From contig NZ_SMAI01000001.1 of NCBI RefSeq assembly GCF_004346185.1, forward strand, positions 558,001-622,000: DNA of 64,000 bases, in the 5' to 3' direction. Source of the DNA: Aquabacter spiritensis. GTDB taxonomy: Bacteria > Pseudomonadota > Alphaproteobacteria > Rhizobiales > Xanthobacteraceae. Of the stretch, positions 1-6,787 are shown in pieces. Positions within the stretch are counted from its first letter, which is position 1, and every line of letters begins with the position of its first letter. The notes beneath the pieces were generated by a model that was not told where the DNA came from, did no database searches, and saw nothing but the letters and a program-made list of their open reading frames with translations. The position numbers and the translations under genes were made by a program.

Positions 1-44
1 GGTCCGCTCCTTGCCTGTCGGCGACACCACGGTCACGATCGGTC

Positions 45-635
45 ATGGCGAACGAGCTTTCCCTGCGCATCGTCATCGTCGACGACAGCCCCGTCCGGGC
101 GGCCATCCTCAGCGAGGGGCTGCAGGAGGCGGGATTCCACAACGTGTTGCGCATCGAGGGGGTCAACAACCTGCTCGGGCGGATCTACGCCATCGATCCC
201 GACGTGATCCTGATCGACCTGGAAAATCCCAGCCGCGACACGATCGAGCAGATGTTCCAGATGAGCCGCGAGGTGAAGCGGCCGGTGGCGATGTTCGTCG
301 ACCAGTCGGACAGCGCGACCATCGAGGAGGCGATCGCCGCCGGTGTCGCCTCCTACGTCGTCGACGGGCTGCGCAAGGACCGGGTGCGGCCGATCCTCGA
401 GACCACGATCTCACGCTACCGCGCCTTCGCCCGGCTGCGCGAGGAATTGGAGGAGGCCCGCAGCCAGCTCGAGGAGCGCAAGCTCGTCGACCGCGCCAAG
501 CTGATCCTCATGCGGGCGAAGAATGTCGACGAGCAGACCGCCTACGGCCTGATCCGCCGGACCGCGATGAACGAGAAGAAGCGGCTTGCCGAGATCGCCC
601 AATCCATCATCACAGCCGCGGAGCTCCTGCGATGA
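45..635 (+). CDS. nasT: NasT nitrate-responsive ANTAR antiterminator
   Basis: 196 aa. Residues about 7-125 form a receiver-like domain (IVIVDDS start, acidic LIDLE strand), but the position of the conserved receiver lysine reads YVVDGL, so this is a pseudo-receiver, as is usual in NasT. Residues about 127-190 form a coiled coil plus the ANTAR helices (RAKLILM, EQTAYGLIRRTAM, EIAQSII, ELL). ANTAR proteins of this family bind paired hairpins in nascent RNA and prevent transcription termination. The 3' end overlaps the nasS start by ATGA. The likely target is the nrtA leader about 2.3 kb downstream. Known family behaviour: NasS sequesters NasT until nitrate or nitrite binds NasS. Confidence 0.93.
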   Translation: MANELSLRIVIVDDSPVRAAILSEGLQEAGFHNVLRIEGVNNLLGRIYAIDPDVILIDLENPSRDTIEQMFQMSREVKRPVAMFVDQSDSATIEEAIAAGVASYVVDGLRKDRVRPILETTISRYRAFARLREELEEARSQLEERKLVDRAKLILMRAKNVDEQTAYGLIRRTAMNEKKRLAEIAQSIITAAELLR

Positions 636-1765
636 GACGCCTCGCCATGGGCTTCATTCCCCTGACAGACGCCGCCGTTCTGATCGCCGCGGCGGAACGC
701 GGCTTCTCGATGGCGGAGGGGATCGAGATCGACCTGCACCGCGAGGTGTCCTGGGCGAACATCCGCGACAAAGTGAATGTCGGGCTGCTCGACGGCGCCC
801 ATATGCTCGGGCCGCTCGCCATTGCCTCCTCGCTCGGGCTCGGCCATGTGCGGGTGCCCCTGGTGGTGCCGTTCGCGCTGAACCTCAATGGCAGCGCCAT
901 CACCATCGCGCGCGGCGTCTATGAGGAGATGGGGGAGACGGGCGAAGACCTGTCGAGCGGCCTTGGTGCGGCGCGCGCGCTCGGAAAGGTCGTCCTGGCG
1001 CGCAAGGCCCAAGGGCGCGACCCGCTCACCTTCGCGGCGGTCTATGCCTTCTCCACCCATACCTATCTGATCCGGCATTTCCTCAAGGCCGGCGGCGTCG
1101 ATCCCGACCGCGACGTGCGCCTCGTGGTCGTCCCGCCGCCCTTCATGGCGGAAAGCCTGCGCAACGGCCTCATCCACGGCTTTTCGGTCGGCAGCCCGTG
1201 GAACAGCGTGGCGGTGGATGCGGATGTCGGACGGATCGCGGTGCTGGGCGCGGAGATTTTCGGCTGGGTCCCGGAGAAGGTGCTCGGCGTCCATGCCCGC
1301 TTCGTCAAGACCGAGCCGGACCTGCTGCGCCGCCTGGTGCGCGCGCTGCACTCCGCCGCGCGCTGGTGCGAGGATCCCGCAAACCACGAAGACCTCGCCC
1401 GTCTGCTGGGCGAGCCGCGCCATTTGAACCTTCCCGCCGACGTCCTGCGCCGCACGCTGGACGGCCGGCTTCACACCGCGCCGGGGGGCGCGCTGCGCGT
1501 CCATCCCGATTATCTGATCCTCCACCGCGACAATGCCAACCGGCCCTCGCGCGACCATGCGCTGTGGATCTACAGCCAGATCGTGAAGTCGGGCCAAGGC
1601 GAATGGACGCGCGATGCCGCCCGCGAGGCGGTCGGGGTCTACCGCCCGGATCTCTACGACGCCGCCGTCGGCCCGCAGCCGGAGCCCGCCGACCGGGTCC
1701 CCGACTGCGTCGCCACCCAGTTCGGCGAGACCTTCGATGCGGAGCGCTTTCTTCAGAACACGTAG
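632..1765 (+). CDS. nasS: NasS cytoplasmic nitrate/nitrite sensor (NrtA-like)
   Basis: 377 aa, starting at the ATG that overlaps the nasT stop codon. It is homologous to periplasmic nitrate-binding proteins: its opening GFIPLTDAAVLIAAAERGF aligns with GFIALTDAAPLFVAKEKG of NrtA in this window. It starts directly in the ligand-binding fold with no signal peptide, which fits a cytoplasmic sensor. By family knowledge NasS binds NasT and releases it on nitrate or nitrite binding, so it acts as the ligand-sensing half of the switch. The last 13 bases overlap the convergent outer-membrane protein gene. Confidence 0.92.
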   Translation: MRRLAMGFIPLTDAAVLIAAAERGFSMAEGIEIDLHREVSWANIRDKVNVGLLDGAHMLGPLAIASSLGLGHVRVPLVVPFALNLNGSAITIARGVYEEMGETGEDLSSGLGAARALGKVVLARKAQGRDPLTFAAVYAFSTHTYLIRHFLKAGGVDPDRDVRLVVVPPPFMAESLRNGLIHGFSVGSPWNSVAVDADVGRIAVLGAEIFGWVPEKVLGVHARFVKTEPDLLRRLVRALHSAARWCEDPANHEDLARLLGEPRHLNLPADVLRRTLDGRLHTAPGGALRVHPDYLILHRDNANRPSRDHALWIYSQIVKSGQGEWTRDAAREAVGVYRPDLYDAAVGPQPEPADRVPDCVATQFGETFDAERFLQNT

Positions 1766-2634
1766 TTGATCGTGACCGTAAGGGCCTGATTGTCCACCGT
1801 GCCGGAATAGGTTCCCGCCGACAGACCCGAAAAGGCGGTCGTCGGATAGACCGTGTCGAATTGGTTGGCGAACGTGTTCGTGCTGGTCGCCGAGGCTGTG
1901 TAGGAATAGCTCAGGTCCAGGAACCAGGACGGCGCGAAAAAATAGGTCACGCCCGCCATGGCCGTTGCGCCCCACACCCAGTTGGAGGCCGAGAAGAAAC
2001 CGGGCGTGCCGGAAACGTCGAAGCGGTGATCGAGCTCGGCGAACCCGATCAGCCCATTCATGCTGGCCGTGACCTTGGAGAGCGTCGGGCCGGCACCGCC
2101 ATAGACGAAACCCCGCCCGAACGAATAGCCGACCAGCGGCACGAGCGCGAATTGGTGCTCCAGGCTCATCTGATAGGAGCGCAACAGGTAATTGCCGTTG
2201 AAAGTGCCGGAGATCAGCCCGTCATACGAGCCGGCCTGCGGGATGAGGACATTGTCTTGCGCCCCGCTGACGCCGACCTGATTGTAGCTGAACTTGGCAC
2301 CCCACACCCAGGGGGTGCCCGCCACCGTGCGGTAGAAGCCGAGTTGAAGCGCGGGCGCAAGCGATGAATCCGTCCCGAGGTTCGGATAGGCCGAGCCGCC
2401 GGCCTGTCCCCGCGCGACCCAGTGTCCGAGCGCATAGACGTCGCTGATCCCGAACCCGAAAATATCCTGGTTCGGAAAGGTGGCGCCGTTGAACGCCCCG
2501 CCCGCCCCGATAAAGATGCCGTTGGCCGGCATGGCGCCGGATGCCTGTTGCGCCTGCTGTGCTTCCTGCGCCTGCGCGACGAGCGGCCAGGCTGCGAGGC
2601 AGATGCTTAAGACGATCGACCGTTTGCTCATCAC
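1753..2634 (-). CDS. Outer-membrane beta-barrel protein, possible nitrate-related porin
   Basis: 293 aa with a clear Sec signal peptide (KRS, hydrophobic core, cleavage near AQAQ), then many alternating short hydrophobic/aromatic strands rich in Gly, Tyr and Trp. The C-terminus is INYVF, the terminal phenylalanine expected for outer-membrane insertion. A Gly-Ala stretch near the start (GIFIGAGGAFNGATF) resembles small OmpA/OmpW-like barrels, but no family was recognised with certainty. A good ribosome site (GGGGAG) precedes the ATG. It is divergent from the nrt operon and has a sigma-54-like box just upstream, so it may let nitrate through the outer membrane; that role is inference. Confidence 0.75.
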   Translation of the reverse strand: MMSKRSIVLSICLAAWPLVAQAQEAQQAQQASGAMPANGIFIGAGGAFNGATFPNQDIFGFGISDVYALGHWVARGQAGGSAYPNLGTDSSLAPALQLGFYRTVAGTPWVWGAKFSYNQVGVSGAQDNVLIPQAGSYDGLISGTFNGNYLLRSYQMSLEHQFALVPLVGYSFGRGFVYGGAGPTLSKVTASMNGLIGFAELDHRFDVSGTPGFFSASNWVWGATAMAGVTYFFAPSWFLDLSYSYTASATSTNTFANQFDTVYPTTAFSGLSAGTYSGTVDNQALTVTINYVF

Positions 2635-2656
2635 TCCCCCCGATTCCGGCCTGAAC

Positions 2657-2671
2657 GCTATGAAGGTGCCA
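2657..2671 (-). promoter_or_regulatory. Candidate sigma-54 promoter of the outer-membrane protein gene
   Basis: On the minus strand the bases read TGGCACCTTCATAGC, against the sigma-54 consensus TGGCACG-N4-TTGC: the GG and GC elements have the right spacing and one base of the -12 box is changed. The predicted start of transcription is about 12 bases before the ATG, just leaving room for the ribosome site. This would be short, and the match could be chance. Confidence 0.4.
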
Positions 2672-2805
2672 AATCGGCCTCAATGGCATTTTCTGGCCCT
2701 AACCCGGTAGGGCCGGCGGCGGGCTTCGGAGGGCTTTCCCGCACCCGGGCGAAGACCGGCCACGCCCCGCAATGCTGACGGATGCGGCGCCAGATGCGGA
2801 ATTTT

Positions 2806-2822
2806 TGCGCACCGTACATGCA
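2806..2822. promoter_or_regulatory. Candidate NtrC-type enhancer site
   Basis: TGCGCACCGTACATGCA has the TGC-N11-GCA spacing of NtrC sites. It lies about 78 bases upstream of the -24 element of the nrtA sigma-54 promoter, a workable distance for a sigma-54 activator. The inner bases match the NtrC consensus poorly. A second dyad (AGCAA-N7-TTGCT, 2846-2862) lies closer to the promoter. Confidence 0.35.
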
Positions 2823-2898
2823 GGATGATGATCGATGAAAAATTAAGCAACGAAGCATTGCTCAACTTGACCAGTCATTTAAGTCCGCACCCCGCGTC

Positions 2899-2913
2899 TG
2901 GCACGGAACTTGA
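2899..2913 (+). promoter_or_regulatory. Sigma-54 promoter of the nrt/nas operon
   Basis: TGGCACGGAACTTGA matches TGGCACG-N4-TTGC at all positions but the last. Transcription would begin near 2924, a few bases before the first ANTAR hairpin, so the leader RNA would start with the antiterminator target. This implies control of the operon by RpoN and NtrC. Confidence 0.75.
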
Positions 2914-2927
2914 ATATGTGTATTCCA

Positions 2928-2977
2928 GGCGCGGCCAACGATGTCCGCGCCAAGACATATGTCCCAATGACGGGGCA
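2928..2977 (+). promoter_or_regulatory. ANTAR-target two-hairpin RNA in the nrtA leader
   Basis: Hairpin P1 (2928-2951) has a 7-bp stem, one C-U mismatch, a closing C-G pair and the hexaloop AACGAT. Hairpin P2 (2960-2977) has a 6-bp stem and the hexaloop AATGAC. Both loops have A at position 1 and G at position 4, the defining bases of the ANTAR RNA motif known from NasR, NasT and EutV targets. The pair sits just upstream of an intrinsic terminator. NasT binding should stabilise it and allow read-through into nrtA. Confidence 0.85.
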
Positions 2978-2988
2978 CCCGCAGCAGA

Positions 2989-3038
2989 GCCGCTGACACC
3001 CGATGGCCGTAGGCCGTCGAGGAGTCTGCGGCTTTTTT
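2989..3038 (+). terminator. Intrinsic terminator in the nrtA leader (attenuator)
   Basis: A long hairpin pairs GCCGC (2989-2993) with GCGGC (3028-3032). It continues through GAC/GTC and CC/GG with two mismatches, and ends in an 8-bp stem CGATGGCC/GGCCGTCG around a GTA loop. Six T residues follow (3033-3038). The structure ends 42 bases before the nrtA start and follows the ANTAR hairpins, so it is a regulated attenuator and not an end-of-gene terminator. Confidence 0.88.
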
Positions 3039-3080
3039 CGTTTCGGGTCTCGTACGACTGGCGACCAACAGGGGAACAGA

Positions 3081-4442
3081 ATGACCGACGCTTCCGATCC
3101 CAAATCCGGCGATTCAAGGTCTGGCCCGGCCGCGATTCCGGCCGCATCGCTCTCCCGCCGCGCGCTGCTGAAGGGCAGTGCGGCGGCGCTCGGCACGGCG
3201 GCGGTGCTCGAAGCCGCCCGCATCGCCTTCCCGGGCGGCGTCCCGTCGGCCTATGCCGCCGAGGGTCCGGAGACCACGAAGGCGGTGCTCGGCTTCATCG
3301 CGCTGACCGATGCCGCGCCACTGTTCGTGGCGAAGGAGAAGGGGATCTTTGCAAAATACGGCATGACCGACGTGACGGTCGCCAAGCAGGCCTCCTGGGG
3401 CACCACCCGCGACAATCTCGTGCTCGGTGCGGAAGGCAACGGCATAGACGGGGCGCACATCCTCACCCCGATGCCCTATCTCATCTCGGCCGGCAAGGTG
3501 ACGCAGAACAACGTCCCGACCCCGATGTACATCCTCGCCCGCCTCAACGTGAACGGGCAGTGCATCTCGGTCGGCCAGGAATATCTCGACCTCAAGATCG
3601 GCCTCGACACCAAGCCCTTCAAGGCCGCGCTCGACAAGAAGAAGGCCTCCGGCAAGCCGGTCAAGGCGGCGATGACCTTTCCGGGCGGCACCCACGATCT
3701 GTGGATCCGCTATTGGCTCGCGGCCGGCGGCATCGACCCCGACAAGGACATCGAGACCATCGTCGTCCCGCCGGCCCAGATGGTGGCCAATATGAAGGTC
3801 GGCACGATGGACTGCTTCTGCGTCTGCGAGCCGTGGAACGAGCAGCTCATCCACCAGAAGATCGGCTACACCGCGCTCACGACCGGCGAGATGTGGAAGG
3901 ACCATCCCGAGAAGGCGTTCGGCATGCGCGCCTCCTACGTGGACAAGAATCCCAAGGCCGCCATGGCGCTGCTCAAGGCGGTCATGGAAGCCCAGATGTG
4001 GTGCGAGAAGATGGAGAACCGCGCCGAAGTCGCGGCGATCTGCGCCAAGCGCCAATGGATCAACGTGCCGGTCGCCGACGTCACGGACCGCATGCTCGGC
4101 AAGTTCGACTATGGCACCGGCCGGGTGGTCGAGAAGAGCCCGGTCATGATGAAATACTGGGCCGACGCCGCCTCCTATCCCTATCAGAGCCACGACCTCT
4201 GGTTCATCACCGAGGACCAGCGCTGGGGCAAGTTCGAGCCCGACTACGACGCCAAGGCGCTGATCTCCAAGGTCAACCGCGAGGATCTCTGGCGCGAGGC
4301 GGCGAAATCCCTGAACGTGTCGGCCGCCGACATTCCGACCTCGACCTCGCGCGGTCTCGAGACCTTCTATGACGGCAAGGTCTTCGACCCCGCCAATCCG
4401 TCGGCCTATCTCGCGAGCCTCGGCATCAAGCGCATCGCCTGA
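3081..4442 (+). CDS. nrtA: NrtA nitrate ABC transporter substrate-binding protein
   Basis: 453 aa. The chosen ATG follows AGGGGAACA; an earlier in-frame ATG at 3003 lies inside the terminator and is rejected. The N-terminus carries a twin-arginine signal (SRRALLKGSAAALGTAAVLEA, cleavage near AYA), so the folded protein is exported through Tat. The body is CmpA/NrtA family: GFIALTDAAPLFVAKEKG, the GTTRDNLVLG segment, then C-lobe motifs such as PPAQMVANMK. In the periplasm it would deliver nitrate (nitrite is possible) to NrtB/NrtD. First gene of the operon after the attenuator. Confidence 0.93.
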   Translation: MTDASDPKSGDSRSGPAAIPAASLSRRALLKGSAAALGTAAVLEAARIAFPGGVPSAYAAEGPETTKAVLGFIALTDAAPLFVAKEKGIFAKYGMTDVTVAKQASWGTTRDNLVLGAEGNGIDGAHILTPMPYLISAGKVTQNNVPTPMYILARLNVNGQCISVGQEYLDLKIGLDTKPFKAALDKKKASGKPVKAAMTFPGGTHDLWIRYWLAAGGIDPDKDIETIVVPPAQMVANMKVGTMDCFCVCEPWNEQLIHQKIGYTALTTGEMWKDHPEKAFGMRASYVDKNPKAAMALLKAVMEAQMWCEKMENRAEVAAICAKRQWINVPVADVTDRMLGKFDYGTGRVVEKSPVMMKYWADAASYPYQSHDLWFITEDQRWGKFEPDYDAKALISKVNREDLWREAAKSLNVSAADIPTSTSRGLETFYDGKVFDPANPSAYLASLGIKRIA

Positions 4443-4448
4443 CAGAGC

Positions 4449-4474
4449 GGCGCCCCTCCGCGCGGAGGGGCGCC
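4449..4474 (+). repeat. GC-rich inverted repeat between nrtA and nrtB
   Basis: GGCGCCCCTCCG and CGGAGGGGCGCC abut to form a near-perfect hairpin 7 bases after the nrtA stop codon. There is no T-run, so it is not a classical terminator. Such hairpins often protect the binding-protein message or trim read-through, giving more binding protein than permease; that role is inferred here. Confidence 0.6.
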
Positions 4475-4610
4475 TCGCCTTGGAGCCTGATCCGGTCATG
4501 TCGCACGGCATGATCGGGGAATCAGTCTCTAAATCATTGGTAGAGAACGTTTTTGACCAACTGCCCCGCAGTTCGATCGGAACGTGCCCTGGCATTTTCG
4601 GAGTGAGCCG

Positions 4611-5519
4611 ATGACCACACCCGCTTTGAAACTGACCGGACGAGACGCCCCTCCGCGCGCCGGCGGCGCGGCGACCGCGACCGTGGTCGCGATGCCGAGC
4701 CCGAAGCGCAAGCCGGCGGCCGACCGCATCCTGCCGGTGCTCAGCAGCATCGCCGCGAACGTCCTGCCGCCTTTGATCGTGCTGACGGTGCTGGTCGGCC
4801 TGTGGCAGATCCTGTGCAGTTCGCCCACCTCGCCTCTGCCCTCGCCCACCGCCATCCTCGACAGTTCGTGGGAGCTGATCGTCGATCCCTTCTACGATCG
4901 CGGCGGCCTGGACAAAGGCCTGTTCTGGCACATCCTCGCCTCGGTCCAGCGCGTCGCGGTCGGCTATTCGCTCGCGGTCGTCGTCGGGGTGGCCCTCGGC
5001 ACCTTGATCGGCCAGTCCACCTGGGCGATGCGCGGCCTCGACCCGCTGTTCCAGGTGCTGCGCACCGTGCCGCCGCTCGCCTGGCTGCCGCTCTCGCTCG
5101 CCGCTTTCCGCGACGGCCAGCCGGCGGCGATCTTCGTCATCTTCATCACCGCCATCTGGCCAATCATCATCAATACCGCGGTCGGCATCCGAAATATCCC
5201 GCAAGATTATCGCAACGTCGCGGCGGTTCTTCGGCTCAATCCTATCGAATTCTTTGTGAAGATTATGGTCCCCGCTGCGGCGCCCTACATCTTCACGGGT
5301 CTTCGCATCGGCATCGGCCTGTCCTGGCTCGCCATTATCGCAGCGGAAATGCTGATCGGCGGCGTCGGAATCGGTTTCTTCATCTGGGATGCGTGGAATT
5401 CGTCGCTGATCGGCGACATCATCGTGGCGCTCATCTATGTCGGCATCGTCGGGTTCGTGCTCGACCGCATCATTGCCGGCCTCGGCGCCATCGTCACCCG
5501 CGGCACCGCCGCAGCCTGA
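4611..5519 (+). CDS. nrtB: NrtB nitrate ABC transporter permease
   Basis: 302 aa from the ATG after CGGAGTGAG; a GTG at 4584 would add nine residues. It has a basic, Pro/Ala-rich N-terminus followed by about six membrane segments. The BPD_transp_1 EAA-type loop is visible as the stretch around NVAAVLRLNPIEFFVKIMVP. Members of this family form the membrane dimer that moves nitrate or related anions delivered by NrtA. Closest relative in the window is CynB, with the shared signatures LAWLPLSL, WPIIINT and GIGLSWL. Confidence 0.92.
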   Translation: MTTPALKLTGRDAPPRAGGAATATVVAMPSPKRKPAADRILPVLSSIAANVLPPLIVLTVLVGLWQILCSSPTSPLPSPTAILDSSWELIVDPFYDRGGLDKGLFWHILASVQRVAVGYSLAVVVGVALGTLIGQSTWAMRGLDPLFQVLRTVPPLAWLPLSLAAFRDGQPAAIFVIFITAIWPIIINTAVGIRNIPQDYRNVAAVLRLNPIEFFVKIMVPAAAPYIFTGLRIGIGLSWLAIIAAEMLIGGVGIGFFIWDAWNSSLIGDIIVALIYVGIVGFVLDRIIAGLGAIVTRGTAAA

Positions 5520-5529
5520 GGAGGCCGCC

Positions 5530-6324
5530 ATGACCAGCTATCTCAAGCTCGACCATATCGACAAGACCTATAGCCGCGGCGGGACGACGACCAACGTCCT
5601 GAAGGACGTGACGCTGGAGATCCACAAGGGCGAATACGTCTCCATCATCGGCCATTCCGGCTGCGGGAAATCCACGTTGCTCAACATCGTCGCCGGGCTG
5701 ACCGACGCGACCAGCGGCGGCGTGCTTCTGGAGGACCGGGAGGTGAATTCCCCCGGCCCCGACCGCGCCGTGGTGTTCCAGAACCATTCCCTGCTGCCTT
5801 GGCTGACCGTCTACGACAATGTCCGCCTCGCCGTGGACAAGGTGTTCTCCGGCACCCGCACCCGCGCCCAACGGCACGACTGGACCCTCCACAATCTCGA
5901 ACTGGTGCAGATGGCCCATGCCAAGGACAAGCGTCCCGGCGAAGTGTCGGGCGGCATGAAGCAGCGCGTCGGCATCGCCCGCGCGCTGTCGATGGAGCCG
6001 AAGGTGCTGCTGCTCGACGAGCCGTTCGGCGCCCTCGACGCGCTCACCCGCGCCCATCTGCAGGACAGCGTGATGCAGATCCACGCGACGCTGGGCAACA
6101 CCATCCTGATGATCACCCACGATGTCGACGAAGCGGTCCTGCTCTCCGACCGCATCGTCATGATGACCAACGGCCCCTCGGCCCGGATCGGCGAGGTGCT
6201 CGACGTCCACCTCGCCCGCCCGCGCAAGCGGCTCGATCTGGTGACCAACGCCACCTACCTCAAGGCCCGCGAGGCGGTGCTCAAATTCCTCCACGAGCGG
6301 CACCGCTTCGTGGAAGCCGCCTGA
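5530..6324 (+). CDS. nrtD: NrtD-type nitrate ABC transporter ATPase
   Basis: 264 aa from the ATG after TGAGGAGGCC, 10 bases after nrtB. Walker A is GHSGCGKST (residues 41-49), the ABC signature is SGGMKQR, Walker B is VLLLDEPF, and the switch histidine is in ITHDVDE. It is a single nucleotide-binding domain without the NrtA-like C-terminal sensor domain of cyanobacterial NrtC, so it probably works as a homodimer. It energises uptake through NrtB. Confidence 0.92.
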   Translation: MTSYLKLDHIDKTYSRGGTTTNVLKDVTLEIHKGEYVSIIGHSGCGKSTLLNIVAGLTDATSGGVLLEDREVNSPGPDRAVVFQNHSLLPWLTVYDNVRLAVDKVFSGTRTRAQRHDWTLHNLELVQMAHAKDKRPGEVSGGMKQRVGIARALSMEPKVLLLDEPFGALDALTRAHLQDSVMQIHATLGNTILMITHDVDEAVLLSDRIVMMTNGPSARIGEVLDVHLARPRKRLDLVTNATYLKAREAVLKFLHERHRFVEAA

Positions 6325-6352
6325 TCTTTCCACCCAGCCACGGAGGACTTCC

Positions 6353-6781
6353 ATGCGTCCCAGCCAAGTGGAACTTATCCAGTCTTCGTTCGCGAAGGTC
6401 GCCCCGATGTCCGAACAGGCGGCCGGGCTGTTCTATGGCCGGCTGTTCGAGATTGCGCCGGAGGTGAAGCCCATGTTCCGGGGCGACATCGCCGAGCAGG
6501 GCCGCAAGCTGATGGGGACCCTCGCCGTCGTGGTGAAGGGCCTGTCCAACCTCGATGCGGTGGTACCGGTGGCGCAGGTCCTGGCGAAGCGCCACGTCGC
6601 CTACGGCGTGAAGGACGAACATTATGCGCCGGTGGGCGCGGCGCTGCTCTGGACGCTGGAACAGGGTCTCGGCCCCGATTTCACCCCCGAGGTGAAGGAC
6701 GCCTGGACGCAGGCCTATGGCCTCCTCTCCACCGTCATGATCGCCGCCGCGGCCGAGCCCGTGCCGGCCGAGCCGGTTTGA
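6353..6781 (+). CDS. Single-domain bacterial haemoglobin (Vitreoscilla type)
   Basis: 142 aa three-over-three globin. Haem-pocket residues can be placed by comparison with Vitreoscilla haemoglobin: Tyr28 (B10), Phe42 (CD1), proximal His81 in KRHVAYGV, and Tyr91 in EHYAPVG. It lacks the C-terminal FAD/NAD reductase domain of flavohaemoglobins. A strong ribosome site (CGGAGG) precedes it. It lies inside the nitrate operon, between the transporter and the reductases. The likely job is scavenging nitric oxide formed as a by-product of nitrite reduction, or binding oxygen; electrons might come from the neighbouring FAD protein. Confidence 0.9.
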   Translation: MRPSQVELIQSSFAKVAPMSEQAAGLFYGRLFEIAPEVKPMFRGDIAEQGRKLMGTLAVVVKGLSNLDAVVPVAQVLAKRHVAYGVKDEHYAPVGAALLWTLEQGLGPDFTPEVKDAWTQAYGLLSTVMIAAAAEPVPAEPV

Positions 6782-6787
6782 GCCGCC

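Noticed and set aside
3003-3080. Upstream ATG extending NrtA by 26 residues
   Set aside because: It lies inside the attenuator hairpin and would bury the Tat signal; the ATG at 3081 has a proper ribosome site.
3114-5531. 805-codon open frame on the minus strand opposite nrtA and nrtB
   Set aside because: Arg/Asp/Gly-biased translation without any family motif, lying opposite two clear genes; long antisense frames are expected at this GC content.
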